A stretch of DNA of 64,000 nucleotides from Symbiodinium natans (GCA_905221605.1 CAJNDS010002626.1:274315-338314); one strand, 5' to 3'; positions 33,836 to 43,694 are shown, counted from the first letter of the stretch. A program made the numbers and translations. Notes: generated by a model not told the origin, from the sequence alone.

Positions 33836-33969
33836 AAGGAGTGTCTGTTTTGCCGCCCAAGACATATATACACATATTTTTTCCACACGTGCACACTAAA
33901 CTATACATATCTTTGCGTCGAATGCGGTATCGTCCAAGAGAGGCAAAACCTCTTGTAGACTACCAAGGA

Positions 33970-34157
33970 TTTTTTTGATTAGGAAAAAGTTTTTTTTTGA
34001 TTCCCGCTTCTCGAATAAATTCATTCTAGATCTCTTATAAATACCCAAAGAAAGTTTTTTTTGATTGGAAAAAAGTTTTTCTTGATCTTTGGAAAGTTTT
34101 TTTTAGATTGGTCGGGAAAAGTTTTTTTTTGATTGGGAAAAAGTTTTTTTTGATGGG
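33970..34157 (-). repeat. right A-rich terminal array (inverse of 30943-31029)
   Basis: Repeats of AAAAGTTTTTTTTTGATTGG, the reverse complement of the left array, placing inverted termini on the insert. Confidence 0.7.
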
Positions 34158-34163
34158 TTTTCC

Positions 34164-34805
34164 ATGGAACCCCAGAGCTTTGGCAACGAAGCAGGGTATG
34201 GGGAACAATTCCCCACCCTGGTCACCAGGACCCTGTGGGCAGGATGGATTGGAGTCCTTTTCGACGAAGCGGTGGAGGGTTACTGCCACCACTACTTCTA
34301 TGGAAGTATCATCCGCAGGACAGAGCTGTTCAACACATGGTGGCAGGAACGTCGCCATGAAGCCGGGGTCCTCAGACAGTCCCTGTTTTACCTGGTGGCT
34401 ATAACGTCATGGCTGACCATGCAAGGAGTTGCTCTATCGGATGTCACGGTGAGCAACGTTGGGCGCGACCCAATGTCAGGATCGTTACCACGGGCAGTGT
34501 TCTTTGACACGGCGGAGTGGACGATGCTGCAGGAGGAGAGATACAAGCTATCAAGCGGCCTTGTACGCCTCCTGGAGAAGTATGATGAGGAGCTACTGGC
34601 AACCATACGTGGATTGGTCAGAACGTACGACGGCAAGGCCAGCGCGCTTTGGATGGCGTGCGTAGGCAATGTCGGGCCATTTGCCCAGCACCTGCTGGAT
34701 GCCGGGATTGCAAAACGAGGATGGGATGGAACCCTACTTTCGGTTCCGGCAACAGAGATCCAGAAAATCACGCTGGGCATGCCGTATGACGAAGCTGATG
34801 AGTGA
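34164..34805 (+). CDS. LINE ORF3, C-terminal part
   Basis: A 213-residue frame starting at the duplicated ATGGAACCC. It looks like a compact globular domain: LWAGWIGVLFDEAVEGYCHH, a hydrophobic helix (LFYLVAITSWLTMQGVAL) and a helical C-terminus (LSSGLVRLLEKYDEELLATI). Because the first codons duplicate those at 30927, this is most simply the downstream half of the ORF interrupted by the satellite insert. Family not recognised. Confidence 0.6.
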   Translation: MEPQSFGNEAGYGEQFPTLVTRTLWAGWIGVLFDEAVEGYCHHYFYGSIIRRTELFNTWWQERRHEAGVLRQSLFYLVAITSWLTMQGVALSDVTVSNVGRDPMSGSLPRAVFFDTAEWTMLQEERYKLSSGLVRLLEKYDEELLATIRGLVRTYDGKASALWMACVGNVGPFAQHLLDAGIAKRGWDGTLLSVPATEIQKITLGMPYDEADE

Positions 34806-34986
34806 GCAGCGCAAGCCAGACAAGAAACATGGATAGTGGTCAGAGAGGCACCAAAAAACCGAATCAAAATACCGCCTCGGCGTGCTGGCTGAGGAGTTTC
34901 GGCCTCGACTTCGGTCTGAGGGGTGCAAGAGAGGGAACTTCGGCCTCAGCATGGCCTGAGGGACTTTCGGCCTCGACCACGGTCTG
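34806..34986 (+). other. LINE unit 1 3' region with hairpin words, cut by DIRS-2
   Basis: Holds four GGCCTCG..CTGAGG-type words (34873-34988), the last split by DIRS-2. No gene. Confidence 0.55.
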
Positions 34987-35149
34987 AGAGCGCCTTCTCG
35001 CAAGCGAGACAGCACCTTATTTTCATTTTATACTTTTGCAATTCATGGGTGCATGAATTTTCATGAACATGATTGATTTGTTCACCATGTGAATTTTGAT
35101 CTCTCCGTCGCAGTGTGGCTGTGTGCAGCTCAGAGGATCAAAATTTTGT
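34987..35149 (+). repeat. DIRS-2 repeat A1
   Basis: 163 bp from AGAGCGCCTTC to AAAATTTTGT, identical to 43513-43675. Confidence 0.95.
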
Positions 35150-35257
35150 GTGGGGCTCCGCTAATCTCGTAAGGGTGCCGCTGCTCTAGAGGTCCTGGGC
35201 GCTAAGGGTCCTCCCTCTAGGGGTCGTGCAAGCTGAGACCCCGGGCGGTCTCAGCGG

Positions 35258-35569
35258 ATGGACACCAGCTCCTCTTCGAGCGATTCGAGCATCAGCTGGG
35301 ATTGGCCGCCTCTGCCTCAGCGTGCTGCATTTCGACCAGTCCTCATCCGGCCTCGCTGCTTCCATCTTGACCTGCTTGAGCGCCGAGTGGCTGCGCCCCC
35401 TGACCTTTTCAGTTACGTGCTCGAGAGCTCCTTTTCCGGGGTTCTGTTGTCAACTGCGGAGGGCTCCAGGGTTTTCTTGTGCCTTAGTCCCCAGGCTTGG
35501 TTCCGTTTGGCTTGCAGTGGCCACAGGATCCACGCGTGCACCCGACAGCTTCTGCAGCTGTCTGCTTGA
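35258..35569 (+). CDS. small ORF upstream of DIRS-2 recombinase
   Basis: A 103-residue frame (MDTSSSSSDSSISWDWPPLP) ending at UGA. The recombinase ATG follows 15 bases later in the same frame with no further stop, so it may be an N-terminal extension reached by readthrough, or a leader ORF. No recognised family. Confidence 0.4.
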   Translation: MDTSSSSSDSSISWDWPPLPQRAAFRPVLIRPRCFHLDLLERRVAAPPDLFSYVLESSFSGVLLSTAEGSRVFLCLSPQAWFRLACSGHRIHACTRQLLQLSA

Positions 35570-35584
35570 TCAGAGTGCCGTCTG

Positions 35585-37741
35585 ATGTCCGCGCCCGGCT
35601 CAAGTTCCGCACCGCCCATGTCTGCATCAGCTTCTCAAGGGGGGGAGGTTAGCTGCTTTGACATCGACAGGTTGCTTGTGGAGGCACAGCTTGCTGCAAT
35701 TCCTGACAACATGCCTAAATTCCCTTGGGAAACCGGATCGTTCAAGGCCATCTTTGGTGAGGGAATGGCCGGTGTGTTGTCTCCACCAGTGCTGAGGCAA
35801 CCTTCTCTTGTGCCCATACCTGGGGTTGCCTCCCCTCCGCCGGAACCTGCGCCCGTGCAGAGTGCTTCTGGGAAACGCAAGCATGCGCATTTGTTTCATG
35901 AGTGTTCTGCTAAAGCCTCCAGAGATGTAAATGCTGACAGTGATGAGCACTTGTGGAACATCGCTTTGAGCAAGTGGGTTACTGTGTTCATTTTGTGCGA
36001 GCACCAGGGAAGCACGGGTGCCATGCTTCAGGACAGCTTCTGGTCCGAGGACGGCACTGCTCGGGAAGATATCATCCGTGATGTCTTGGGGTTGAAGGCT
36101 CCAAGAACAGCGTCAAAGAGAGCCAATGACTTGTTGCGTTGTTTCCGGTGGCATGTAGAGCAAGGCAAGTCCCCGTGGCCCTGGAGCATCAAGTCTCTTT
36201 CGTGTTATATCGAGTCACTAAAGGGTACTAAAGGGTATGCAAGTGCCACTGCTACTCTGTTTCAGGCCATCAATTTTGCGCATCATGTGGTCGACATCCC
36301 CTTTAGTGCTGAGATCTTGAGCGACAGGCGCCTTCAGGGCAGGGCGAAGAGGCTGATTGCTGATAGTGGTCCCCTGAAGCAAGCCACAGCATTGCGTGTT
36401 GAGCAAGTCATCCAACTTGAAATTCGAACGACCTCCAGCGAGACTTGTGTGCAAGACAAGTTCCTTTTGGGCGGGATGCTTTTCACGCTATACTCTAGAT
36501 CGAGGTGGTCCGATCATCGCTTGCTTGATTTTATCTTGTTTGACGAATGTGGGGACCCTACTGAAGGTTTTATTGAAGCACAGACCTCCCATCACAAGAC
36601 TAGGAATTGCAAGAAAGCTGCCAAGCGTGCCATGCCACTGGTTGCCCCCATGTTCAGCTTGTCAGGCCATGACTGGGCCAGTGCATGGTACCAAGCAGGC
36701 GTCGAACTTGGGTTTCCGTGGGATGCATCCCCCTTAGGACCTTTGGTGAGGGTTCCGGGTTTTTCAGGGGTCTCTAAGCGGAAATGCAGCAGCGCAGAGG
36801 CGTCAGCCATCCTACGGAGTGCCTTGGAAGTGGATGCTTCTTCAGGGGTATCATCACACTCCCTCAAGGTCACCACTCTGAACTGGTGTGGCAAGAGGGG
36901 TTTGCCCGAGTTCGATTGTTTGATGTTGGGTCACCATGTCACTGGGTCCAAATCGCGTGCGGTCTACTCACGTGAACTTCTCAGCGCACCGCTGCGCTCC
37001 TATGTCGCCACGCTGAAGGAAATCAAAGCAGGGGTGTTCAAACCAGATGCCTCCAGGTCGGGTTGGTTGTCCGACTGCGCCGCTTTTGCACCTTCACATG
37101 CAGACTTTCGTTTTGATAACCCGAAGCGACGTGGGATCCTTGCTAGTGAACCTGCCGTGTCTCCCAGCGATATGTTGGGCCCAGATGCAGGTGCGTGCGC
37201 CCCTCGCTCCCCACAGGAGTTTCCGGAGAGCCCGCTTCTTGCACAGGATGCACCTGGCGAGTTTATGGAAGGTGGAGTTCGGGATCATGCTGATGATGAC
37301 GTTGATGAGACATCCCCTCCCTCCTGGGGGGGTGCCTTGCCTGACAACACTGCCCTGCCCGGTGTTGAGTCTGAGCGCGATGCAGGGGATGCAAGTAGCG
37401 ATGAGTCAGATAGCAGTAGCTCGAGTGACAGCAACGCGTCCTCAGGGCAATCGATTGCCGAGGAGGGCATCCTTCGGAATGCCGGAGCTGCCCAAAGTTT
37501 TGATGTGCCGGGCCCGTTATGGCAGCACAGAGGTTCAAAGATGCTGCACAAGGCGGTGCAAGGCTCGGAGATGACCAAGTGCTCGCGTAGAACGGGTGGG
37601 AATGCCTACCTGTATCTTCCTGAGGGCTCTGTGTCGAAATGGACACGCTGCTCGACATGTTTTCGTGGTGAACTGATCACCTCGAAAGGCGGTATGGTGG
37701 CTGCCTTAGACGCGCTGAGCGCACCCAGAGCATCCACATGA
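35585..37741 (+). CDS. DIRS-2 tyrosine recombinase
   Basis: 718 residues from an ATG. A helical N-terminal domain (about residues 100-270) precedes the catalytic domain: arginine in LYSRSRWSDHRLLD, a lysine-rich strand (SHHKTRNCKKAAK), an HxxK box (SHSLKVTTLNWCG, where HxxR is usual), MLGHHVTGSKSRAVYS with histidine and the nucleophilic tyrosine. After it come an acidic Ser/Asp-rich linker and a C-terminal Cys pair (RCSTC). Compared with DIRS-1 the second arginine is replaced by lysine, seen in some eukaryotic recombinases. It would integrate the element by exchange at AG. It precedes gag, the same unusual order as in DIRS-1. Confidence 0.85.
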   Translation: MSAPGSSSAPPMSASASQGGEVSCFDIDRLLVEAQLAAIPDNMPKFPWETGSFKAIFGEGMAGVLSPPVLRQPSLVPIPGVASPPPEPAPVQSASGKRKHAHLFHECSAKASRDVNADSDEHLWNIALSKWVTVFILCEHQGSTGAMLQDSFWSEDGTAREDIIRDVLGLKAPRTASKRANDLLRCFRWHVEQGKSPWPWSIKSLSCYIESLKGTKGYASATATLFQAINFAHHVVDIPFSAEILSDRRLQGRAKRLIADSGPLKQATALRVEQVIQLEIRTTSSETCVQDKFLLGGMLFTLYSRSRWSDHRLLDFILFDECGDPTEGFIEAQTSHHKTRNCKKAAKRAMPLVAPMFSLSGHDWASAWYQAGVELGFPWDASPLGPLVRVPGFSGVSKRKCSSAEASAILRSALEVDASSGVSSHSLKVTTLNWCGKRGLPEFDCLMLGHHVTGSKSRAVYSRELLSAPLRSYVATLKEIKAGVFKPDASRSGWLSDCAAFAPSHADFRFDNPKRRGILASEPAVSPSDMLGPDAGACAPRSPQEFPESPLLAQDAPGEFMEGGVRDHADDDVDETSPPSWGGALPDNTALPGVESERDAGDASSDESDSSSSSDSNASSGQSIAEEGILRNAGAAQSFDVPGPLWQHRGSKMLHKAVQGSEMTKCSRRTGGNAYLYLPEGSVSKWTRCSTCFRGELITSKGGMVAALDALSAPRAST

Positions 37742-38038
37742 TGGTGTGGAACGAGGGGAGCCGATGCAATTTTGTTTTCTGAATGTGGCTGAACGCAGCT
37801 AAAGAAACTCGTGTGCGAGTCGCTTGCATTTGATCGTGCTTGGATTTGATATATGCCGTCCACTTTGAGTGCACTCGCGTGTGGTGGTGTGCAGCCGAGT
37901 CTTGACAGTGATGTTTGTGGATTTGGTTTAGGAACGCATTACACTTGTGCTGCCTGTTATGAACTGATACAAACCACCTGGATTGGACTGCTTGCTCAGC
38001 GTGCATCTTCATAAGGCATTTTGCCTCAAGACAGCAAC
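37742..38038 (+). other. spacer between recombinase and gag of DIRS-2
   Basis: About 300 bp without a plausible frame. Likely leader for gag-pol; no promoter motif recognised. Confidence 0.4.
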
Positions 38039-39256
38039 ATGGCGGCCACTTCCGTGTTGGCATCGACGCCTGCTTTGGAGAAGCAATGTGAAAAGGTCGG
38101 CCTCTCTGATGAATGGACCAAGGCGATGATCGCTGCGCAAGTTGACACCTTGTCCAAGGTCTCCTATGCAGTCAGCTTACCAGGCACGCCCGCGACTGAC
38201 ACCAACATCGAGGACTTTGCTGGCAAACTTCGACCAGGTGTTGCTCTCTCTTTGGGCGACAATGCAGCACTTAAGCGCTTGGTCTTTGAAGCTCAGACAC
38301 TTTGCATCGCCGAGCTTCGGAGTTCGGTGCAGGTTGGTGAAGATGCTCCACGCAAGCTGCCGGCTGCAGAACGTGCTCTGCGGATAGAGCAGCAAGCAGC
38401 TCGCTTGAAGGGACTGCCTCTGGCCAAAGGTGCATGGCAATGTGCGCACAGCCTCTACGATCGTTTTGCTCACATGAGAGAGACCGAAGAGCTTCGCTTT
38501 GTCCCACCTGATGAATGCATCACCCGGGATCAGGAGTTGGCCGGCAGCAAGGCACCGAAGTCTGTGCAGCTGGATGCAAGCAAGTCGGGCCTCATCGTGA
38601 AGGATGAGGAAATCACCAATACAATGAACATCACCTCAGATCACGAGCTTTACCTGAGTTTCATGAGGCGCGCCTTGGCCATGGATCTCGTGGGCCTCGC
38701 CAGCTTTGATGTGATGCAGAAGTGGATCGAGCGTCTGTTCGATGTGATGAACCAGGATCCACCTCCAAACTTCTCCCGGGTCTCTCGTGCCCAGGTCCTT
38801 CGTGCGGATCGCCAAGTCTTCGTCGAGCTGGCCCGTAGAGCCAATGGAGGGCTGAAAGCCCTCGCCGATGGCTCGCTGCCACTGGATGCAGAGTTTCGCA
38901 ATTTGCCGGGCAACACTGAGATCATGTACTTCTTGCTGCCGACACCGGAGAAGGGCAAGGGCAAAGGCAAAGGCAAGGGAGACAAGCGCAAGCATTCGGG
39001 CGATGGCGATGAAGGTGGCGACAAGAAGAAGGCCAAGACCACTCGCGATCCCGTGCCCAAGGAGCTTCAGGGTTGCCATAGCAGGACTCCCAAGAATAAG
39101 CCGATTTGTTTCAACTATAACTTGGGCAAGTGCAAAAAGGGCAAAGCCTGCAAGTTCGAGCATGTGTGTTGCAGACCCAATTGCTATGGCAAGCACCCCT
39201 TCTCCCAGTGCCCGAAAGCCAATGAAGCTGCTGACGTTGCTACTTCTGCTGAGTGA
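38039..39256 (+). CDS. gag: DIRS-2 gag-like protein with CCCH zinc finger
   Basis: About 405 residues from the ATG at 38039 (MAATSVLASTPAL). The helical body ends in a basic Gly/Lys repeat (KGKGKGKGKGDKRK) and a CCCH finger, CFNYNLGKCKKGKACKFEH, followed by CCRPNCYGKHPFSQC. It matches the DIRS-1 gag plan. It ends UGA-CUA and the same frame runs straight into pol; UGA-CUA is a well-known leaky stop context in eukaryotes, so a gag-pol fusion by readthrough is likely. Confidence 0.8.
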   Translation: MAATSVLASTPALEKQCEKVGLSDEWTKAMIAAQVDTLSKVSYAVSLPGTPATDTNIEDFAGKLRPGVALSLGDNAALKRLVFEAQTLCIAELRSSVQVGEDAPRKLPAAERALRIEQQAARLKGLPLAKGAWQCAHSLYDRFAHMRETEELRFVPPDECITRDQELAGSKAPKSVQLDASKSGLIVKDEEITNTMNITSDHELYLSFMRRALAMDLVGLASFDVMQKWIERLFDVMNQDPPPNFSRVSRAQVLRADRQVFVELARRANGGLKALADGSLPLDAEFRNLPGNTEIMYFLLPTPEKGKGKGKGKGDKRKHSGDGDEGGDKKKAKTTRDPVPKELQGCHSRTPKNKPICFNYNLGKCKKGKACKFEHVCCRPNCYGKHPFSQCPKANEAADVATSAE

Positions 39257-42200
39257 CTATCAGCAGACCTGTGCACAGGCGACCTTGTGGCTGTCGCTGT
39301 TCCTACATCGTCCACAGATGATGTCAATTTTCCTTGTTCTGCCGTTGACCGTGCTTCGTTGCCTGCTGATTTTGATGTGCAAAGCCAGGTGCCTCGGCTT
39401 GTTAAACCCGTCACGCAATGTGTGGGCGAGACTCCGCGAGGTTTTTGCCTTGAGGTCTTTGCTAAACATGCCCAATTCACGGCTGCAGTGCGTCGTGCTT
39501 TGCCTTGTTCCTTTGGGGTGGGTTACGGGTGTTCTGCCACATCACGTGCCCCCATCGTTCATGCCGATCTCTTGAGCCCTGCAGGGCTTGCGCTGTGTGC
39601 CTCATGGGCACGTGAGGAACTGTGCTTGTGGGTGCACATTCGGTGTCCATCTACTGTCTTCCCGATTGCACACAAAGCCCACTTAAGCCCTTTGGGTGAT
39701 GATGCTTCCGCTGTGTTGTCTTTGACCCGCCAACTCATTAAACACTGCGACGACACCTCTACCCCTTGGTCCCTTGAGTGTCGTGAGCGATCTCTGTTTT
39801 GGCAAGATGGGTGGGCCAGCTCCCTGCCGTCCCTTACTGTCAACATGTGCCAGTTTGGCCATATGCACCGCTCGCCTGTCAGGTTGGCCACTCGTCATCC
39901 GGAAGCATTCCGTCATTTGGCTATTCCATGTCAGCATGTGCATGTGTCCACTGCCACAACCACCAATCGTGTGCCTCCAGAGGCTGTTGCTGCCTTTTAT
40001 GATGCTGTGGGGACTGCCATTCTCGGGTTCTTGCGGTTCCCGCCCCTCGCTCCCGGCCCCACTCCCTTGCATTTGGCACAGGTGGCTGCCGGCTTGCAGC
40101 CCCGACGTTCGCACCTTTGCCTGGTGCCTGAGTTTAAGTGCATTGCCAATGTTCGCCTCCCGGAGCTGCCCCCTCTTCAGGACGGCAAACTGAAGCACGA
40201 GCTGGTCGTGGGTGACGTGTGCGTGCCTGCAGGATCCAAGCACTTACTCCCTGGTTCTCAACGGGGGAAGGATGGCCAAGGAGCAAGTGCAGCAGTGGGG
40301 GGATCCGATTCTCCCTTCTGTGGACCTTCCCTTCCTCACCCTAAGTTAACTACGGCCTCGACGTCTGCGGCCCACTCCTTTTCCCCTAAGCTCTCTAAGC
40401 TGCCCATGGTCACGAGTTCTGAGACCGGGCGCCCTAACCCACAGAAGGTGAGTGCTGCATCGTGTGTGGACACAAATCAGGATGTTTTCTCGCATGAAGC
40501 TGAGCTGGCTGCCAGCCGTTTGGGCGATGTGCCCACACGGGAGGAGCTCTTGAGCATATTTGCTTTGCATGATGCTGACCCTTCTAAACGCATGGCCGGG
40601 ATTCGCGCGAGCGAAAAATCTTGGTCATCAGGTGCTTATGCCATGGGAGGCTGTGTCGGCGTCCGAAAGAATGCTTCCATGTTCCCTGTGTTCACCCGAG
40701 CACTGGTCCGGTTCCTCAGGCATCAGATCCCCGATGCCAGGTTTTCATGCGTTGCTATCTTTTGCGATATGTTACAGGGCATGCACAAAGATATGTGCAA
40801 TCAAGAGGGTACACTCAACTATGGGGTTGCACTTTCGGACTTTTCGGAAGGGTTTGTGTGGGCTCACGACCCGGCGGGCAAAGTTCACAAGCACACGCCA
40901 TCAGGTAAGCTGCCGGGGGTGTTGCACGACATTGCAAAAGCCCCGGTGCGCTTTGATGCGAGAAAGTTTCATTGCGTCATGCCGTGGCATGGACAAAGAG
41001 TCGTGGTGATTGGCTACACACCGCAAAGAGGTTGTGCCCTCAGTGCCAAAGAGGTTCGTTATCTGCTTAGCTTAGGCTTTCCGTTGCCGTGGGTCGACAC
41101 GCCGTCTCCTACTGTGCCTCCAGTCCACGATGCACCTGTCGAGCAACGCTTGGAAAATGTCGCCGACTCTGGTCCTGTGCACTTTAAGCTACCTTGTGCT
41201 TCTGCGGCTGCATGCGATACCCACTTGTACACCTTCGGTGTTTACCACTCTGAAGCCGAGTTCGTCCGCAAGGCCGTGCAGGTGGGGCATCCGAGGAGCC
41301 TCTATGGTAGCTTGCCCCAAGCCATGGAGGAGTGTATCGATGCGTTGCTTGTCATGCCTGAGGCTTCAGTTGTCACTAAGCGTGCGGCATGGCTTGCGCA
41401 TTGGACGGCTCGTGCCAAGGCCATCCAGGAGAACCCCGATCCTGATTGGCACATCCAAGATCCTGCAATGCGCGCTATCCTTGGACGAAAGAGGCTGCAG
41501 CTGCTTGATGAGATCCTTTTATCGGAGGGTTACGGCGATTGCACACTAGCTAGGGACATGCACCATGGTTTTGACTTAGTGGGAGTGGCGCCGCCTTCTG
41601 GTGTGCTGCCTGGCAAGGTCACCCCTGCTTCTCTTGAGCCTGAGGCCCTTAGTGCCAATGCGTGTCGTGCCAATGATGCCTTGCGTGCAAGTTTGCGTTC
41701 TTGTGGCGATCTGGAGCTCGATGAGAAGCTTTGGGAGAAGACCCTGCTGGAGGTCGAACAAGGATGGTTGCAGGGACCGCTCGAGTGGTCTGACTTAGGC
41801 CCGGGGGAGATAGCATCACCCCGCTTTCCTTTGTTGCAGAATGGCAAAGTGCGCCCGATCGACGACTACTCTCGATCTGGTGTCAATAGTTGCGTAACCA
41901 CACTTGAGCAGCCAACCGTGGACACTGCCGACGTGGCAGCCGCCATGTTCAGCAAACTCTCGAACGGCTTGTTGCGCAAGGGGAGGTCTGGTGCTCTCCT
42001 AGGTAGGTCTTACGACTTGACATCCGCATATCGACAGCTATGTGTGTCGAGGGAGTCGTCACGCTTTGCCATAGTGGCAGTGTTCTGCCCAAAGGATGGG
42101 AAATCATACCTATTTCGCCAGCCTTGCCTACCATTTGGGTCGCGTGCATCAGTCAATGGTTTCATTAGGTGCTCGAGGTGCATCCAGTGGATCGCACTCC

Positions 42201-43222
42201 GGTGCTTGCTTGTGCCGCTGACGTCCTATTACGACGACTTCATATCTGCGTCAACATGCACTCTTGCTGCCAACACCGACACGACCATGGCGATGCTGTT
42301 TCGCCTATTGGGCTGGCAGTATGATGAGGTCGGTCCAAAGGCTGACGTTTTTAGTGACCGGGTTGAAGCCCTCGGAGTGGCCTTTGATCTTTCCGAGACA
42401 TGTTCCGGTGTGGTCATCGTGGACAACACCCTCAGAAGGAAAGATGCTCTAGACAGCCTAGTTAGCGAAGCACTTGCAAGGGGGACCCTCAATCATTCTC
42501 AATCGCTCGAGATGCGCGGCAAGCTGGCCTTCGCTGATGCACAGGTCCTCGGTCACTCGGGGAAATTTGCTCTGAAGTTGCTGTCTGCGCATACCCATGC
42601 GATTCCTTTCAAGACGCGCATTGCTGATGACTTGAGCCGCGCTCTGAAGTACTTGAGACAAAGAATCGTTGAGGGCTCTCCCCGGCGTGTGTTACCAACT
42701 GCCAAGGACACGTGGTTCCTTTTTACCGATGCATGTTTCCACGACGCTGGTGATGGTGGTTTAGGCGGGGTGCTGGTGTCTTCCCTAGGTTCGGTGAAGT
42801 CGTGGTATTGCCTTCCTTTGTCAGCCGATGACATCCAGCCTCTCATTTCCCACACAGCCCGCACCGGGATTGGCGAACTCGAGACAATGGCGACCTTACT
42901 TGGCATCCAGCTATGGAGGGGCCATCTACGGAGCACCAACGTGGTAGCTTTCAATGACAACGAAGGTGCCAAGTTCGCCTTGGTCAAGGGTTATTCCAAA
43001 TCCATGTCAGTCACCAGGATTTGCCACGTGTGTGCGACTGTTTGTGAGACCGACATGATCATGCCTTGGTTCTGTCGTGTTCCCTCAGCATCCAACATTG
43101 CCGATCCGCCTTCACGCAGTATGTCCTGCGATGCCTTACCCGAAACCTTCAAGCTGCCCTGCGATCAGGTGCGGCGCGCGTACCTTAGCTTGAGGGGTCG
43201 AGTCTGCAGTATGCTCTCGTAG
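39257..43222 (+). CDS. pol: DIRS-2 pol: methyltransferase-like, dioxygenase-like, RT and RNase H in one ORF
   Basis: Open directly after the gag UGA; the first GTG at 39287 gives 1,311 codons. A methyltransferase-like region (about 39420-40000) has FCLEVFAKHAQF (motif I), WVHIRCPSTVF where PC is expected (CP, so probably inactive), LECRERSLFW and NMCQFGHMHRSPVRLAT. The dioxygenase-like region (about 40620-41090) has MHKDMCN (HxD at 40784-40792), a distal histidine in KFHCVMPWHG and arginine in QRVVVIGYT, with spacing identical to DIRS-1. RT (about 41800-42260) has PRFPLLQNGKVRPIDDYS and catalytic YYDD at 42227-42238. RNase H (about 42710-43130) has FLFTDACFHD, GELETMATLL, AFNDNEGAKFA and NIADPPSR. 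One intact frame makes this the best reference for DIRS-1. Confidence 0.88.
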   Translation, partial: LSADLCTGDLVAVAVPTSSTDDVNFPCSAVDRASLPADFDVQSQVPRLVKPVTQCVGETPRGFCLEVFAKHAQFTAAVRRALPCSFGVGYGCSATSRAPIVHADLLSPAGLALCASWAREELCLWVHIRCPSTVFPIAHKAHLSPLGDDASAVLSLTRQLIKHCDDTSTPWSLECRERSLFWQDGWASSLPSLTVNMCQFGHMHRSPVRLATRHPEAFRHLAIPCQHVHVSTATTTNRVPPEAVAAFYDAVGTAILGFLRFPPLAPGPTPLHLAQVAAGLQPRRSHLCLVPEFKCIANVRLPELPPLQDGKLKHELVVGDVCVPAGSKHLLPGSQRGKDGQGASAAVGGSDSPFCGPSLPHPKLTTASTSAAHSFSPKLSKLPMVTSSETGRPNPQKVSAASCVDTNQDVFSHEAELAASRLGDVPTREELLSIFALHDADPSKRMAGIRASEKSWSSGAYAMGGCVGVRKNASMFPVFTRALVRFLRHQIPDARFSCVAIFCDMLQGMHKDMCNQEGTLNYGVALSDFSEGFVWAHDPAGKVHKHTPSGKLPGVLHDIAKAPVRFDARKFHCVMPWHGQRVVVIGYTPQRGCALSAKEVRYLLSLGFPLPWVDTPSPTVPPVHDAPVEQRLENVADSGPVHFKLPCASAAACDTHLYTFGVYHSEAEFVRKAVQVGHPRSLYGSLPQAMEECIDALLVMPEASVVTKRAAWLAHWTARAKAIQENPDPDWHIQDPAMRAILGRKRLQLLDEILLSEGYGDCTLARDMHHGFDLVGVAPPSGVLPGKVTPASLEPEALSANACRANDALRASLRSCGDLELDEKLWEKTLLEVEQGWLQGPLEWSDLGPGEIASPRFPLLQNGKVRPIDDYSRSGVNSCVTTLEQPTVDTADVAAAMFSKLSNGLLRKGRSGALLGRSYDLTSAYRQLCVSRESSRFAIVAVFCPKDGKSYLFRQPCLPFGSRASVNGFIRCSRCIQWIALRCLLVPLTSYYDDFISASTCTLAANTDTTMAMLFRLLGWQYDEVGPKADVFSDRVEALGVAFDLSETCSGVVIVDNTLRRKDALDSLVSEALARGTLNHSQSLEMRGKLAFADAQVLGHSGKFALKLLSAHTHAIPFKTRIADDLSRALKYLRQRIVEGSPRRVLPTAKDTWFLFTDACFHDAGDGGLGGVLVSSLGSVKSWYCLPLSADDIQPLISHTARTGIGELETMATLLGIQLWRGHLRSTNVVAFNDNEGAKFALVKGYSKSMSVTRICHVCATVCETDMIMPWFCRVPSASNIADPPSRSMSCDALPETFKLPCDQVRRAYLSLRGRVCSMLS

Positions 43223-43228
43223 CCTGGA

Positions 43229-43514
43229 TGGGGGTGTAGGTGGCAACTCGAGCGACTGCGCTCTCTGGCAGCAGAGATTTTGGGAGTGCCCACTTTCTCT
43301 TGCTATATGCAAGCACTCTTCACCGTGCCACGCCCCCGTCTGTGTAAAAAGAGAAGGGTTGTCCGAGTGATTGCATGCTTTCATTTCATGTTCTTGTCTC
43401 TCACTCTTTTGCTGGGGGATGTGATGTTTTATCTTATTGCTTCCGTGTTTTTAGTTGATCGACAACTTGGCGATCTAAACTCTGGTGTGCCTTCCCAAGT
43501 ATACCGAAAATAAG
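43229..43514 (+). repeat. DIRS-2 repeat B1
   Basis: 286 bp from TGGGGGTGTAGG to CCGAAAATAAG, starting 7 bases after the pol stop; copy at 43695-43980. Confidence 0.95.
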
Positions 43515-43675
43515 AGCGCCTTCTCGCAAGCGAGACAGCACCTTATTTTCATTTTATACTTTTGCAATTCATGGGTGCATGAATTTTCATGAACATGATT
43601 GATTTGTTCACCATGTGAATTTTGATCTCTCCGTCGCAGTGTGGCTGTGTGCAGCTCAGAGGATCAAAATTTTGT
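43513..43675 (+). repeat. DIRS-2 repeat A2
   Basis: 163-bp copy of A1. It shares AG (43513-43514) with the end of B1. Confidence 0.95.
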
Positions 43676-43694
43676 CCCGCCCGCCCTCCCTGAT

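Larger units (their letters stand above)
30927..34172. mobile_element. 3.2-kb telomere/satellite-bearing insert in LINE ORF3 with 9-bp duplication
   Basis: ATGGAACCC occurs at 30927-30935 and 34164-34172, bounding the insert. Its ends are inverted arrays of an A-rich word: (C)CAATCAAAAAAAAAC at 30943-31029 and the reverse complement at 33970-34157. Between them lie GGAA microsatellites, a degenerate ~37-bp tandem repeat, two CCCTAAA blocks and two satellite arrays. It could be a foldback-type transposon that captured subtelomeric DNA, or DNA inserted during break repair. No transposase ORF is present. Confidence 0.6.

Noticed and set aside
32181..33886. Frames of 60-145 codons across the satellite units
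   Set aside because: They repeat with the satellite period, depend on homopolymer length and show no independent coding signal.
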